A DNA stretch of 64,000 nt from Bog-532 sp963830385 (GTDB taxonomy: Bacteria > Actinomycetota > Actinomycetes > Streptosporangiales > Streptosporangiaceae), in the NCBI GenBank assembly GCA_963830385.1, contig CAWHMD010000009.1:1-64000 (forward strand), read 5' to 3'. Numbering within the stretch: position 1 is the first letter of the stretch; the number at the start of each line of letters is the position of its first letter. The notes beneath the pieces were generated by a model. The model searched no databases, was not told the origin of the DNA, and worked only from the letters and a program-made list of their open reading frames with translations. This document shows, in pieces, positions 9,231 through 20,164 of this stretch. The position numbers and the translations under genes were made by a program.

Positions 9231-9275
9231 AATGTGGCCGGGACTGGGCCCGAAATCATCACCCTTCATAGGTGA
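9231..9275. promoter_or_regulatory. Palindrome site B between antiporter and GH63-like gene
   Basis: TCACCC (9259-9264), N5, AGGTGA (9270-9275), flanked by CA and TG so the palindrome extends to 21 bp. On the minus strand CACATT starts at 9236, exactly 23 nt from the edge, a candidate -10 for the antiporter operon. Toward the plus-strand gene (start 9337, 61 bp away) the equivalent hexamer is TAGAAA, a poorer match. It may serve both genes. Confidence 0.55.
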
Positions 9276-9336
9276 TGAGCTGGCGCTTCTGCCCGCATAG
9301 AAAGGCAGGTAATACGTCAAGGTAAAGGGGCCAGCA

Positions 9337-12050
9337 GTGGGCGCTGAGCGGGATCGGGTCGCCGGCTTCGGGCGGCTGGAAGACGGGCTGCGACAGGCGG
9401 GGGAGTGGTACCGATGGGGGCCCTACGTCAGCGAGCGGCAGTGGGGCACGGTCCGCGAGGACTACAGCGCCGACGGCGAGGCCTGGGACTACCTGCCGCA
9501 CGACCACGCCCGGTCCCGGGCCTACCGCTGGGGCGAGGACGGGCTGGCCGGGTTCTGTGACGTGGAGCAGCGGCTGTGCCTGGGCCTGGCTCTGTGGAAC
9601 GGTAAGGACCCGATCCTCAAGGAGCGGGCGTTCGGGCTGACCGGGGCTCAGGGCAACCACGGCGAGGATGTCAAAGAGTACTGGTGGTACCTGGACGCGC
9701 TGCCCAGCCACGCCTGGAACCGCTGGCGGTACCACTATCCGCAGGGCGCGTTTCCGTACCAGGACCTCATCGACCAGAACGGGTCGCGCAGCCGGACCGA
9801 GCCCGAGTACGAGCTGCTGGACACCGGGGCGTTCGACCAGGACCGGTACTGGATCACCGAAGTGCACTACGTCAAGGCCAGCGCCGACGACCTGCTGATG
9901 ACCGTGCAGGTGACCAACGCCGGCCCCGAGACCGCGACACTGCACGTGCTGCCGACCGCCTGGTTCCGCAACACCTGGTCGTGGGACGTAGGCGCGCCCA
10001 AGCCGAAGATGAGTGCGGTGGGCGATTCCGAGGTGGGCATCGAGCACCCGTTCGTCGGCCCGATGGAGCTGCTGGCCGGCCCCGGGCCGGACGGGACGAC
10101 ACCGACCGTGCTGTTCTGCGAGAACGAGACCAACGACCAGAAGCTGTTCGGCTCCGCGCCGATCACGCCGTACCCGAAGGACGGCATCAACGACCACGTG
10201 GTCAGCGGGACGGACACCGTCAACCCCGAACGCACGGGCACCAAGTGCTCGTTCTGGTATCAGGTGACGGCGGCGCCGGGCGAAACCGTCGAGCTGCGGC
10301 TGCGGCTGCGCCCGCCGCCCGTCCGGGCGCCCATCGGGAAGGCCAACGACCCCCTCGGCGAGCCGTACAGCCAGGTGGTGGAGCAGCGCAAGGCCGAGGC
10401 CGACGAGTTCTACGCCGACCTCACCCCGGCCGGGGCGTCGGCCGACGAGGCGCTGGTGATGCGCCAGGCGTTCGGCGGGTTGCTGTGGAGCAAGCAGTTG
10501 TTCTACTACGACGTGGCCCGCTGGCTGGACGGCGACCCGACCCAGCCGGTCCCCCCGGCTCAGCGATTGAGTGGCCGCAACTCGCGCTGGCGCAACTTCA
10601 ACGCCTTCGACATCATGTCCATGCCGGACAAGTGGGAGTACCCCTGGTATGCCGCCTGGGACCTGGCCTTCCACTGCGTGGCCCTGGCCCACGTGGACCC
10701 GGCCTTCGCCAAGTACCAGCTGATTCTGCTGTGCCGGGAATGGTTCCAGCATCCCAACGGCGCGCTGCCCGCCTACGAGTGGGACTTCGGCGACGTGAAC
10801 CCGCCGGTGCAGGCCTGGGCCGCGGCCGAGGTGTTCGCGATCGACGGGGCCCGCGACATTGATTTCGTCAGCCGGGTCTTCGACAAGCTGCTGGTCAACT
10901 TCACCTGGTGGGTCAACCGGGAAGATGCCGAGGGTAACAACCTGTTCGAGGGCGGCTTCCTCGGCCTGGACAACATCGGCCCGATCGACCGGTCGCACCT
11001 ACCGGTGGGCGGCACGCTGGAGCAGTCGGATGCCACCGGCTGGATGGGGTTCTACGCCATCGCCATGGCCTCCCTGGCGATCATCCTGAACCGGTCCGGC
11101 CAGCGACCCGGCCTCGACCTCATCCTCAAGTTCATGGAGCACTTCGCCGGCATCAGCGAGGCCCTGGAAGGCCTCGGGCTGTGGGACGAGGCCGACGGGC
11201 TCTACTACGACCGGCTGCTCGCGCCGGACGGGGAAGCCACCTCGGTCAAGGTCCGGTCGATGGTGGGCATTATCCCGATCCTGGCCGCGGCGGTGCTGGA
11301 GGAAAACGATATCGAGCTGGCCCTCACCACCGGCAAGGCGTTCGCGGACTTCATGGACCGTCGTGGCCTGGCCGACGCGGAAAAGGCCAGCGAGATCGGG
11401 CTGGTGCGCGGCGAGGCCGGGCAGCGGCGGCTGCTGCTCAGCCTGGCCGGCGTCGGCCGGCTGGAGAAGCTGTTCGCCAAGCTGTTCGACGAGAGTGAGT
11501 TCCTGTCCCCGTACGGCCTGCGGGCGCTGTCGGCCTACCACCGCGATCACCCTTACGAACTCGACGTCGAGAGCCTGCAGGCCAGCATCGACTACGAGCC
11601 GGCCGAATCCACCACCGCCATGTTCGGCGGAAACTCGAACTGGCGCGGACCGCTCTGGTTCCCGCTGAACTACCTGGTGGTCAGCTCCCTGCAGCGCTAC
11701 CACCGGTACTTCGGTGACGAGTTCACGATCGAATACCCGACCGGGTCGGGGGTGCGGCTCACCCTGGACAAGGTGGCCGATGACCTGCAGGACCGGCTGA
11801 TCTCGATCTTTACCGAAGGACCCGGGGGTCGGCGCCCCTGCTTCGGCGGGACTGAAAAGCTGCAGAACGATCCGGCCTGGCACGACAACCTGATCTTCAG
11901 CGAGTACTTCCACGGCGACAACGGCGCCGCGATCGGCGCCTTCCACCAGACCGGCTGGACCGGCCTGATCGCCGACATGATCCGCCGCCGGCACGGGGCG
12001 GTTGATCCCCTCGGGGACGTCATCCGCGCCATCAGCAAGGGAAATGGGCA

Positions 12051-12054
<4 letters not shown>
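9337..12054 (+). CDS. GH63/MGH1-like glycoside hydrolase
   Basis: 905 aa, GTG start with AAAGGGG about 8 nt upstream. The N-terminal part is a beta-sandwich-like region. Residues about 400-880 form an (alpha/alpha)6 barrel, with AAWDLAFHCVALAHVDPAFA near 440-460 and GGNSNWRGPLWFPLNYL near 765-780, the latter characteristic of GH63-like glucosidases. Bacterial relatives hydrolyse alpha-glucosidic linkages in sugars such as glucosylglycerate; the substrate here is not known. It overlaps glgX by 4 bp, so a role in alpha-glucan or compatible-solute breakdown is likely. Confidence 0.8.
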
Positions 12055-14186
<2,132 letters not shown>

Positions 14187-14311
14187 CCAGGCGCACCACC
14201 CTCCACAGTCGCCACTTTGTACTCACTTACCACACAGGTTACTTATCAGTAACTTTCAGGCTAACGGCGGGTGATATTCAGTAAACGGTCAGGCCTGTCG
14301 CTGATTCTTCA

Positions 14312-14466
14312 GGTGGTCCTTTCCGGCTACGGGTTCCGACCCCCACCCGGAAAGGACTACCAAGCGCGCCCCGCCGGCCATGCTCTCACTCCCTCGAGGG
14401 CGCCCCTGATGGCCGGCGGGGCGCCTCGCCCGGGCCGCGCCGTTCCTCCCGCGGCGCGCCCGGGCG
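14312..14466. repeat. Three tandem strong hairpins
   Basis: Hairpin 1: 14312-14326 pairs with 14347-14361 (15 bp including one G-U in RNA), and its loop holds GGGT-TCCG-ACCC. Hairpin 2: 14366-14381 pairs perfectly with 14409-14424 (16 bp); its loop contains the palindrome CCCTCGAGGG. Hairpin 3: 14427-14442 pairs with 14452-14466, with one bulged C. They lie 126 bp after glgX. None has a T-run, so they may act as factor-assisted or bidirectional terminators or belong to a structured RNA. Confidence 0.6.
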
Positions 14467-14491
14467 CATCCTGGGTGGCGGGGTAAGGTCT

Positions 14492-14508
14492 TCGCCCTCC
14501 GTGGGTGA
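14492..14508. promoter_or_regulatory. Palindrome site I (orphan copy)
   Basis: TCGCCC (14492-14497), N5, GGGTGA (14503-14508), followed by ATGCCCC as in sites D, E and G. No NANNNT hexamer sits at the expected 23 nt on either side and no supported gene begins nearby, unlike the other copies. It may be a relic or serve an unseen transcript. Confidence 0.4.
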
Positions 14509-14784
14509 TGCCCCAGGCGGCGCTGGGCGGTTGAGTCGGGGCAGTAGACCCGGCCGCCTGCTCGGTGGAGCTGGCCGCTAACGAGGAGTTTTTCGGTCCG
14601 CTGATCGCGGAGATGCCCATGTCCTCGGCACGGGTCCCAGCCCGTACTCGCTCGTCCTCCTCGGTGACAACATGTACCTCTTGCCCCCGGTGATCCAGGC
14701 CGTTCGCACCGCTAGTCTCTGGCCGCTCCCAAAAGAGCGCGGGGCCGGCCTCCGATGACCGGCGCTGCCCGTCCGAAGTGTCAA

Positions 14785-14829
14785 TCATCCCTTACAGGTG
14801 ATCCCCGTCGCCGTGACTGAGCAGAAGAT
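14785..14829 (+). promoter_or_regulatory. Palindrome site J with candidate -10
   Basis: TCATCC (14785-14790), N5, AGGTGA (14796-14801), two mismatches in symmetric positions so the repeat remains nearly palindromic. GAAGAT at 14824-14829 is the candidate -10, 23 nt from the edge. It precedes the marC remnant at 14893. Confidence 0.5.
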
Positions 14830-14892
14830 CGATGGGGACAAGCCCGGCTGGACGGGATCGAGCATGCCTTCCGACAACGACGACGTGAGCCG

Positions 14893-15247
14893 ATGGAACT
14901 GGAATCGCTCGACGCCACTCTCGTTATCGATACGTTCCTGCTGCTCCTGATCGGGGTCGGGCCGAAGATCGCGCTGGTGCCTTTCCTCGAGGCAACCAAG
15001 GAGATGCCGGAGGTGACCAAGCGCCGCGTGCTGCGCAAGATGCTGACCACCGCGGCTACGGTGTCCGTGCTCCTGCTGGTTCTCGGTGGCTTGCTGACCA
15101 GGCTGCTGCATTTCTCGCCGGGTCCTGGACGCGAACCGCATGCTGGTGACCGAGAAGGTATTCGGCTTCCTGCTCGCGGCGCTCGCCGCCCAGCTGGCTC
15201 TCAGCGGACTGTCCGACCTAGGAATCATCCACCTCGCGGGACACTGA
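14893..15247 (+). pseudogene. MarC-family membrane protein, internal deletion plus frame change
   Basis: The first about 77 codons from ATG 14893 read as the start of a MarC/UPF0056 protein (FLLLLIGVGPKIALVPFLEA, ending in LLHFSPG). After about 15120 the homology continues in the +1 frame with VLDANRMLVTEKVFGFLLA and ends at TGA 15245-15247 (LGIIHLAGH). The middle of the family, roughly 90-100 residues, is missing. A joined product would be about 117 aa against the usual 200 or more. In the original frame the reading frame runs on into the next gene. Confidence 0.8.
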
Positions 15248-15258
15248 AGGGGCAAACC

Positions 15259-15786
15259 ATGGCCGGCGTTACGGCAGGTGACGAACTTCAGCACGAGCCC
15301 GTGGCGGAGAACCTGGGGCGCCGCCGCGCCGCCGGGATCTACGGCGCGATCATCACTGCGGCGATCCTTGACACCGCCGGAGGCCACCTGCCCACCCTGC
15401 CGCTGGTAGTCGCCGTAGTGGTCACGCTGGTCGTCTACTGGCTCGCCGAAGAGTACGCCGAGCTTCTGGGCGAACAGGCCGGAAACGGCCGCCTGCCCAG
15501 CCGGGCCGTCATCCTCAGGGCGCTGGCCGCGACCTGGCCGATGGTCAGCGCGTCCTACCTGCCGTTGCTGGCGCTGCTGCTGGCGCGGCTGGCCGGAGCC
15601 TCGGCCTCCGCCGCAGCCAACATCGGGCTGGTGGCCGCGATCGTGCTGCTGACCTTCCACGGATGGTCCGCCGGCCGAGCGGCCCGGCTGCAGGGCTGGC
15701 CGCTGTTCCTGGCCACGTCGGTGGCCCTGGCCCTTGGCCTGGTGATGATCGGGCTCAAGGACCTGGTGCTGAACCATCTCCACTGA
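15259..15786 (+). CDS. Hypothetical membrane protein
   Basis: 175 aa from ATG 15259, preceded by GAAGGGG. Because the marC remnant lost its frame, this gene reads in phase with ATG 14893, but the internal start fits a separate protein beginning MAGVTAGDELQHEP. It has about five membrane segments (near 28-60, 85-105, 110-128, 150-170) with a GRRRAAGIYGAIITAAILDT entry region. Function unknown. Its 3' end overlaps the convergent lipid-kinase-like gene by 32 bp. Confidence 0.75.
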   Translation: MAGVTAGDELQHEPVAENLGRRRAAGIYGAIITAAILDTAGGHLPTLPLVVAVVVTLVVYWLAEEYAELLGEQAGNGRLPSRAVILRALAATWPMVSASYLPLLALLLARLAGASASAAANIGLVAAIVLLTFHGWSAGRAARLQGWPLFLATSVALALGLVMIGLKDLVLNHLH

Positions 15787-17095
15787 TCGGGATGGCCGGC
15801 AGGGGGCGGAAGGAGGCGAGCTGCCGCAGCCGCGGCCATTCCAGGGCTGCCCTGGGGGTGGGAACTCCGGGACGCGTCCTCGGCACGACGACGGAAAGGG
15901 CCCGTGGCTGGATGGTGCAGCGGACGGGCGTCGCGAGCATGACCGTCTCGCCGTCGATGCCGACGGGGATCTCGGAGGCGTCGGCGTCCACGATGACCTC
16001 ATCGGCGGTACGGACAGTCAGCCCGTTACCGCGCTGGCCACGGACGAGTTCCACCGCCTGCCGGGCGTTGTCCACGCGGACGCCGACTACGCCCAGCGCG
16101 CCCGTGTCGAGACGGGCGCGCCGGCCCAGGCCGGCTACGTCGCTCAGCTCATATTGGCCGTTGCTGACCAGGAGCGCCTGCGGGCCGTCGATCCTGGTGT
16201 CACCCGCCTGGGCGGACAGCCGGGCGCCATGGTGGCCGTTGAGCAGGTCAGGCAGCATCTGCAAGGTGGTGCCGCGCTTGTCGTCCCGGTACGCGGGGCT
16301 CCGTACCACCTCGGCGTAGGCACCGAAGGAGGCATTGTTCACGAAGGTGCGCCCGCCGATGGTGCCCAGGTCGACCCGGAGCTCCTCCCCGTCGGTCAGG
16401 GCATCGAGGCCGGCGGCGGGATCCTCGCGGTCCAGTCCCAGGTCGAGGGCGAAGTGGTTGCGGGTCCCGGCACTGATCACCAGGAAGGGCAGGCCGTGCT
16501 CGGCCGCGATACCAGCCACCAGGGCCTGGGTTCCGTCGCCGCCGGCCACCCCGAGCAGATCGGCGCCATCGGCTGCCGCCTGGCGGGCCAGGGCGGCGAC
16601 GTCCACGATCCCCGGGCCGTCCAGCAGCACCACCTCGGCGCCCAGCGCCTCCGCCTTGTCCTTCAGCCCGAATTTGATCACCTTCCCCCCGCCCGACCTC
16701 GGGTTCATGATCAGGAATGGCCGGCGCGGACGTGCCGCCGGGACGGCCGGCATGGCCGCGTCCTGCCCGCCGGTGCTCAGCGCGGTCTTGCCGATGCCGG
16801 CCGCGAGCACCATCAGCGCCACCGCCACGATGGCGACCCACAGCAGGCGGGCAAACGCGTAGGCCACCAGGATGAGCACGGGCGCCGCGACGACCAGAAC
16901 CAGCGCGATCCACCGGAGCACACCCCGGCGGGCCAGGAACCAGTACGCGCCCGCCAGCACGACGCACACGCCGATGACCGCGAACGCCACCAGCGTCAGG
17001 CTGCGCCACCCCGCCACGGCGATCACCAGCGCCGCCGCCGCCAGCACCAGGGCGAACGAGGCGCGGGCGAGCCAGCGGCGGGTCCTTACCTTCAT
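15755..17095 (-). CDS. Diacylglycerol/sphingosine kinase-like protein with N-terminal membrane domain
   Basis: 446 aa. Four membrane segments occupy residues about 10-110. The DAGK catalytic domain follows: RPFLIMNPRSGGGK near 125-140, the nucleotide loop GVAGGDGTQALVAG near 183-196, and ISAGTRNHFALDLGLD near 207-222. The family phosphorylates lipids such as diacylglycerol; the substrate is not shown. The added membrane domain suggests action at the inner membrane face. The tail overlaps the convergent gene at 15259-15786. Confidence 0.85.
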   Translation of the reverse strand: MKVRTRRWLARASFALVLAAAALVIAVAGWRSLTLVAFAVIGVCVVLAGAYWFLARRGVLRWIALVLVVAAPVLILVAYAFARLLWVAIVAVALMVLAAGIGKTALSTGGQDAAMPAVPAARPRRPFLIMNPRSGGGKVIKFGLKDKAEALGAEVVLLDGPGIVDVAALARQAAADGADLLGVAGGDGTQALVAGIAAEHGLPFLVISAGTRNHFALDLGLDREDPAAGLDALTDGEELRVDLGTIGGRTFVNNASFGAYAEVVRSPAYRDDKRGTTLQMLPDLLNGHHGARLSAQAGDTRIDGPQALLVSNGQYELSDVAGLGRRARLDTGALGVVGVRVDNARQAVELVRGQRGNGLTVRTADEVIVDADASEIPVGIDGETVMLATPVRCTIQPRALSVVVPRTRPGVPTPRAALEWPRLRQLASFRPLPAIPISGDGSAPGP

Positions 17096-17196
17096 GAGGT
17101 GTTACCACCCCTCCAAAGGACTGGCCGTACAGCCAGCCGCCCGGACAGATCCGCTGTGGGCTGGCGGTGATCGCGCTCGCATGCTGAGGTAGCTGC

Positions 17197-17682
17197 ATGA
17201 GAGCCGGCTATGAGCGCCTTGCCGGGCTGGATGAGGTGCTCCACCGTGCGCGGGAGCTTCAGGCCCGGACAGTCGTCTTTGATATCGAGCCCCTGGTCGC
17301 CTATTGGGATAGCGGCCAGGCGGCCCTCGACCGGGGGGTCGCCCTGGTACTCCGCCAGGTTGAGACGGTGCCAAGCGTGCAGGTCATCTGCTTTGCCACC
17401 AATTCGGTGCGGCGCCCATCGAGCGTGTCCGAGGACGGCGGCGTGCGGGTGGTCTACCTGGCGTCGGCCGGCAAACCGCTCCGGCTCGCGTCTTACCGTA
17501 GCTTTCCGCGGCCGGGAATGGTGATCGGAGACCAGATCGCCACCGACGGGGTTCTCGCCCGGCGGCTGGGCTACGTATTTGTGCAGTACCGCCCGCCGTC
17601 GGGCCGCCTGCCGGCCGGCCCATGGCTGATGGACCGGCTCGGGCGGCTGGTGCGGCCGCTGCTGTTCACCCAGCCCGGCTGA
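17197..17682 (+). CDS. YqeG-like HAD IIIA-type protein with altered motif I
   Basis: 161 aa. The order of motifs fits YqeG-type HAD phosphatases: VVFDIEPLVAYWDSG near 26-40 (motif I), VICFATNSVRR near 64-73 (motif II), AGKPLRLASYR near 90-100 and MVIGDQIATDGVLARRLGY near 107-125 (motifs III-IV). In motif I the usual second Asp is replaced by Glu (DIE instead of DxD), while the first Asp is kept. Whether it is active is open. It stands alone between two minus-strand genes. Confidence 0.6.
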   Translation: MRAGYERLAGLDEVLHRARELQARTVVFDIEPLVAYWDSGQAALDRGVALVLRQVETVPSVQVICFATNSVRRPSSVSEDGGVRVVYLASAGKPLRLASYRSFPRPGMVIGDQIATDGVLARRLGYVFVQYRPPSGRLPAGPWLMDRLGRLVRPLLFTQPG

Positions 17683-17730
17683 CCACATCCCACAACGACA
17701 TGTATTCAACCTGCGACCTCCTGAAGGCCG

Positions 17731-19131
17731 TTACAGATGGCTGAACCCGCCTGACTCTTCCTTCGTCATCGGCACGGTGACCGGGTGCCGGGAGAAGTGA
17801 GCCACGGCGTCCCGGAAGTCGCCCAGCAGCAGCGACGCCATGTCCCGGCTCACGCCCAGGCGGACCAGGATGCGCTGCACGGGGATGTCGGATGCCGTTC
17901 CGGTGAGGGTGTAGGCCGGCACCTGCCAGCCCTGGGCGCGCAGCCGGTCGGCCAGGTCGAACAGCGTGTAGCCGGGATCTTCGCCCTCCCGGATCCGCCA
18001 GGTGACCGTCGGGATCCCGGTGGCCGGGTCGCTGTCGCACAGCAGCTCGAACGGGCCCAGCTTGACGATTTCGGCCGCCAGGTACTGGCCGGTGTCATAG
18101 GACGCCTGGTGGATGCTGCGGTAGCCCTCGCGGCCCAGCCGCAGGAAGTTGTAGTACTGGGCGATGATCTGCCCGGCCGGGCGGGAGAAGTTGATCTGAA
18201 AGACCGGCATGTCGCCGCCGAGGTAGTTGACGTGGAAGATCAAATCCTCGGGAAGCTCCGCGCGGTCCCGCCACAGGATCCAGCCGACACCCAGCGGGGC
18301 CAGCCCGAACTTGTGCCCGGAGGTACTGATCGACTTCACCCGGGGGAGCCGGAAGTCGAAGGCGATCTGCGGCGCGCAGAACGGGGCGAGGAACGCGCCG
18401 CTGGCCCCGTCCACGTGTATCGGGACGTCCAGGCCGGTATCGGCCTCGAGCTTGTCCAAGGCGGCGGCCATGGCCTCCACCGGCTCGTAGGCGCCGGTGT
18501 AGGTCACCCCGAGCGTGGGGACCACCATGATCGTGTTCTCGTCCACCCGCTCCAGCATCGAGGCTGGATCCATCATGTAGTGGCCGTGCGACATCGGGAC
18601 CTCGCGCATCTCGATGTCCCAGTACTTGGCGAACTTGTGCCACACCACCTGGACCGGCCCGCACACCATGTTGGGCCGATCCGACGGCTTGCCGTCCGCT
18701 TCGCGCTTGGCCCGCCACCGCCACTTGGCCGCCATGCCCGCCAGCATGCAGGCCTCCGAGGACCCGATGGCCGAGGCGCCCACCGCGTTGCCCGCATCCG
18801 GCGCATTCCACAGATCGGCCAGCATGTGCACGCAGCGGGCCTCGATCTCCGCGGTCTGCGGGTACTCGTCTTTGTCGATCATGTTCTTGTGGATCGATAG
18901 GGACATCAGCGCCAGCAGTTCAGGCTCCGCCCACGTCTGGCAGAACGTGGCCAGGTTCTGCCGCGCGTTCCCGTCCAGCATCAGCTCGTCCGCAACCACC
19001 TGGTACGCCTCGCGCGATGGAGACTCCTCGGACGGGAAGCGGTACTTGGGCACCTCTCGGGTCAGGTCGTGCCCGGCGAAGATGCACTCGTCTAGCTGCT
19101 CCCGGACCGTGTCGCGCTCGTGCAACGGCAT
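17731..19131 (-). CDS. gadB: Glutamate decarboxylase
   Basis: 466 aa from ATG 19131, with AGGAGG about 10 nt upstream; this equals the length of enterobacterial GadB. The PLP lysine lies in STSGHKFGLAPLG near 267-279. HVDGASGAFLAPF near 240-252 carries the PLP-ring Asp. The enzyme converts glutamate to GABA and CO2, consuming a cytoplasmic proton, the core reaction of glutamate-dependent acid resistance. No glutamate/GABA antiporter gene is in the window. Palindrome site F lies 113 bp upstream of the start. Confidence 0.93.
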   Translation of the reverse strand: MPLHERDTVREQLDECIFAGHDLTREVPKYRFPSEESPSREAYQVVADELMLDGNARQNLATFCQTWAEPELLALMSLSIHKNMIDKDEYPQTAEIEARCVHMLADLWNAPDAGNAVGASAIGSSEACMLAGMAAKWRWRAKREADGKPSDRPNMVCGPVQVVWHKFAKYWDIEMREVPMSHGHYMMDPASMLERVDENTIMVVPTLGVTYTGAYEPVEAMAAALDKLEADTGLDVPIHVDGASGAFLAPFCAPQIAFDFRLPRVKSISTSGHKFGLAPLGVGWILWRDRAELPEDLIFHVNYLGGDMPVFQINFSRPAGQIIAQYYNFLRLGREGYRSIHQASYDTGQYLAAEIVKLGPFELLCDSDPATGIPTVTWRIREGEDPGYTLFDLADRLRAQGWQVPAYTLTGTASDIPVQRILVRLGVSRDMASLLLGDFRDAVAHFSRHPVTVPMTKEESGGFSHL

Positions 19132-19216
19132 AATCGCCTGCCTCCTCAATCGGAACACCCGCCCCGCTGATCCTGGGCCGGGCCTTCGCTGTCCGCCTGG
19201 AGGCGGCGCTTTCACC

Positions 19217-19289
19217 ATGCTCTCCGGCTCTGACCAGGGCCGCATCACACCCAGTGGGTGAGGTCGGGAGGGCCTGGCCCGGGCACTCT
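19217..19289. promoter_or_regulatory. Palindrome site F with -10 candidates on both strands
   Basis: TCACAC (19245-19250), N5, GGGTGA (19256-19261). On the minus strand GAGCAT starts at 19222, 23 nt from the edge, toward gadB. On the plus strand CACTCT at 19284-19289, also 23 nt from the edge, points toward the gene at 19334. One palindrome could drive both divergent genes. Confidence 0.6.
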
Positions 19290-19333
19290 GCTGTCAGAGC
19301 CGGGTGATTGAACCGATCAGATGGGACGCGCCG

Positions 19334-20158
19334 ATGTCCGTGCAGGAGCGCGACGACCGGCCGGGCGGCGGCGGCGACCGGCCGGGCCGCGTCGGACCCT
19401 TCGTGACCTTCGTCGAGCACGTCCGCCCCAACGGCGCGGTGGCGCACTGGGAGTCCCGCCGGCACCGGAAGCATCTGCGGCCCTCCTCGGCGGCCGGCTC
19501 AACCTGGTGGGCCCCCCGGGCGCGGGGCTGGTGGATCGCGGTGCTGTTCGCGCTGGGCTCGCTGCTGTTCGCGGTCGGCGCGGTCCCTGGCTACGCCAGT
19601 GCGGTGGGCGCCCGCGGGGACGCCGCGACCTTTTTCGTCGGCTCGCTGTTCTTCACCGCGGCTGGTTTTCTCACCTACCGGGAGGCCGTGGACGCCGCGC
19701 CGGAGCCGTCACCCGTCAGCCGGCGCCGCTTCTTCGTTTTCCAGCCCGGCCGGATCGACTGGTGGGCGACGGCGATCCAGCTGGCCGGCACCATCTTCTT
19801 CAACCTCAGCACCGGGAACGCGCTGCGGGCCGACCTCACCGCCACAGCCGCCCATCAGCACGTGTGGCGCCCCGATGCCATCGGCTCGATCTGTTTCCTG
19901 GTGGCCAGCGCGCTGGCCTGGTTCGAGGTCTGCCACGGCTGGACCGCCTGGCGGCCCGGGTCGTGGTCATGGTGGATCACGCTGCTCAACCTCGTCGGCT
20001 CCGTGGCTTTCGGTGTGTCGGCCGTGGCCGGCTACATCAGCCCGGCGACCGGCCAGCTGCGCAACGCCGAGCGGTCGAATCTGGGTACCTTGATCGGCGC
20101 CCTGTGCTTCCTCGCCGGGGCGCTGCTGCTGCTGCCCGAGCGCACCGAGGAAGAGTAA
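19334..20158 (+). CDS. YrhK-like membrane protein
   Basis: 274 aa from ATG 19334; GTG 19304 in frame is an alternative. After a hydrophilic N-terminus (about 1-60) there are about six membrane segments. Repeated cores GSLLFAVGAVPGYASAVG and LVGSVAFGVSAVAGYISP resemble the YrhK domain, in duplicate. Function unknown. It is divergent from gadB and shares palindrome site F, which suggests shared stress control. Confidence 0.7.
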   Translation: MSVQERDDRPGGGGDRPGRVGPFVTFVEHVRPNGAVAHWESRRHRKHLRPSSAAGSTWWAPRARGWWIAVLFALGSLLFAVGAVPGYASAVGARGDAATFFVGSLFFTAAGFLTYREAVDAAPEPSPVSRRRFFVFQPGRIDWWATAIQLAGTIFFNLSTGNALRADLTATAAHQHVWRPDAIGSICFLVASALAWFEVCHGWTAWRPGSWSWWITLLNLVGSVAFGVSAVAGYISPATGQLRNAERSNLGTLIGALCFLAGALLLLPERTEEE

Positions 20159-20164
20159 CGGCCG

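Larger units (their letters stand above)
14187..14892. other. Long intergenic stretch, no supported gene
   Basis: It holds a small inverted repeat GTTACT-TATC-AGTAAC at 14238-14253, three back-to-back hairpins at 14312-14466, palindrome copies I (14492-14508) and J (14785-14801), and between them about 280 bp without a convincing reading frame. Short frames there read like protein but carry stops, so a decayed gene downstream of site I is possible but not shown. Confidence 0.6.

Noticed and set aside
7470..9275. 601-aa plus-strand frame
   Set aside because: Antisense shadow of the antiporter gene; composition dominated by Arg, Gly, Gln and Pro with no recognisable domain.
9259..10998. 579-aa minus-strand frame
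   Set aside because: Antisense shadow of the GH63-like gene, caused by high GC at third positions.
14258..14274. Further GGGTGA at 14269
   Set aside because: The left arm at the right spacing (AGGCTA) does not match, so it is not counted as a palindrome copy.
14271..14486. 71-aa plus-strand frame after glgX
   Set aside because: It runs through the three hairpins and has no conserved-looking sequence.
19291..19307. GGGTGA at 19302 near the YrhK-like gene
   Set aside because: The left arm CTGTCA does not match and the spacing to a -10 is wrong.
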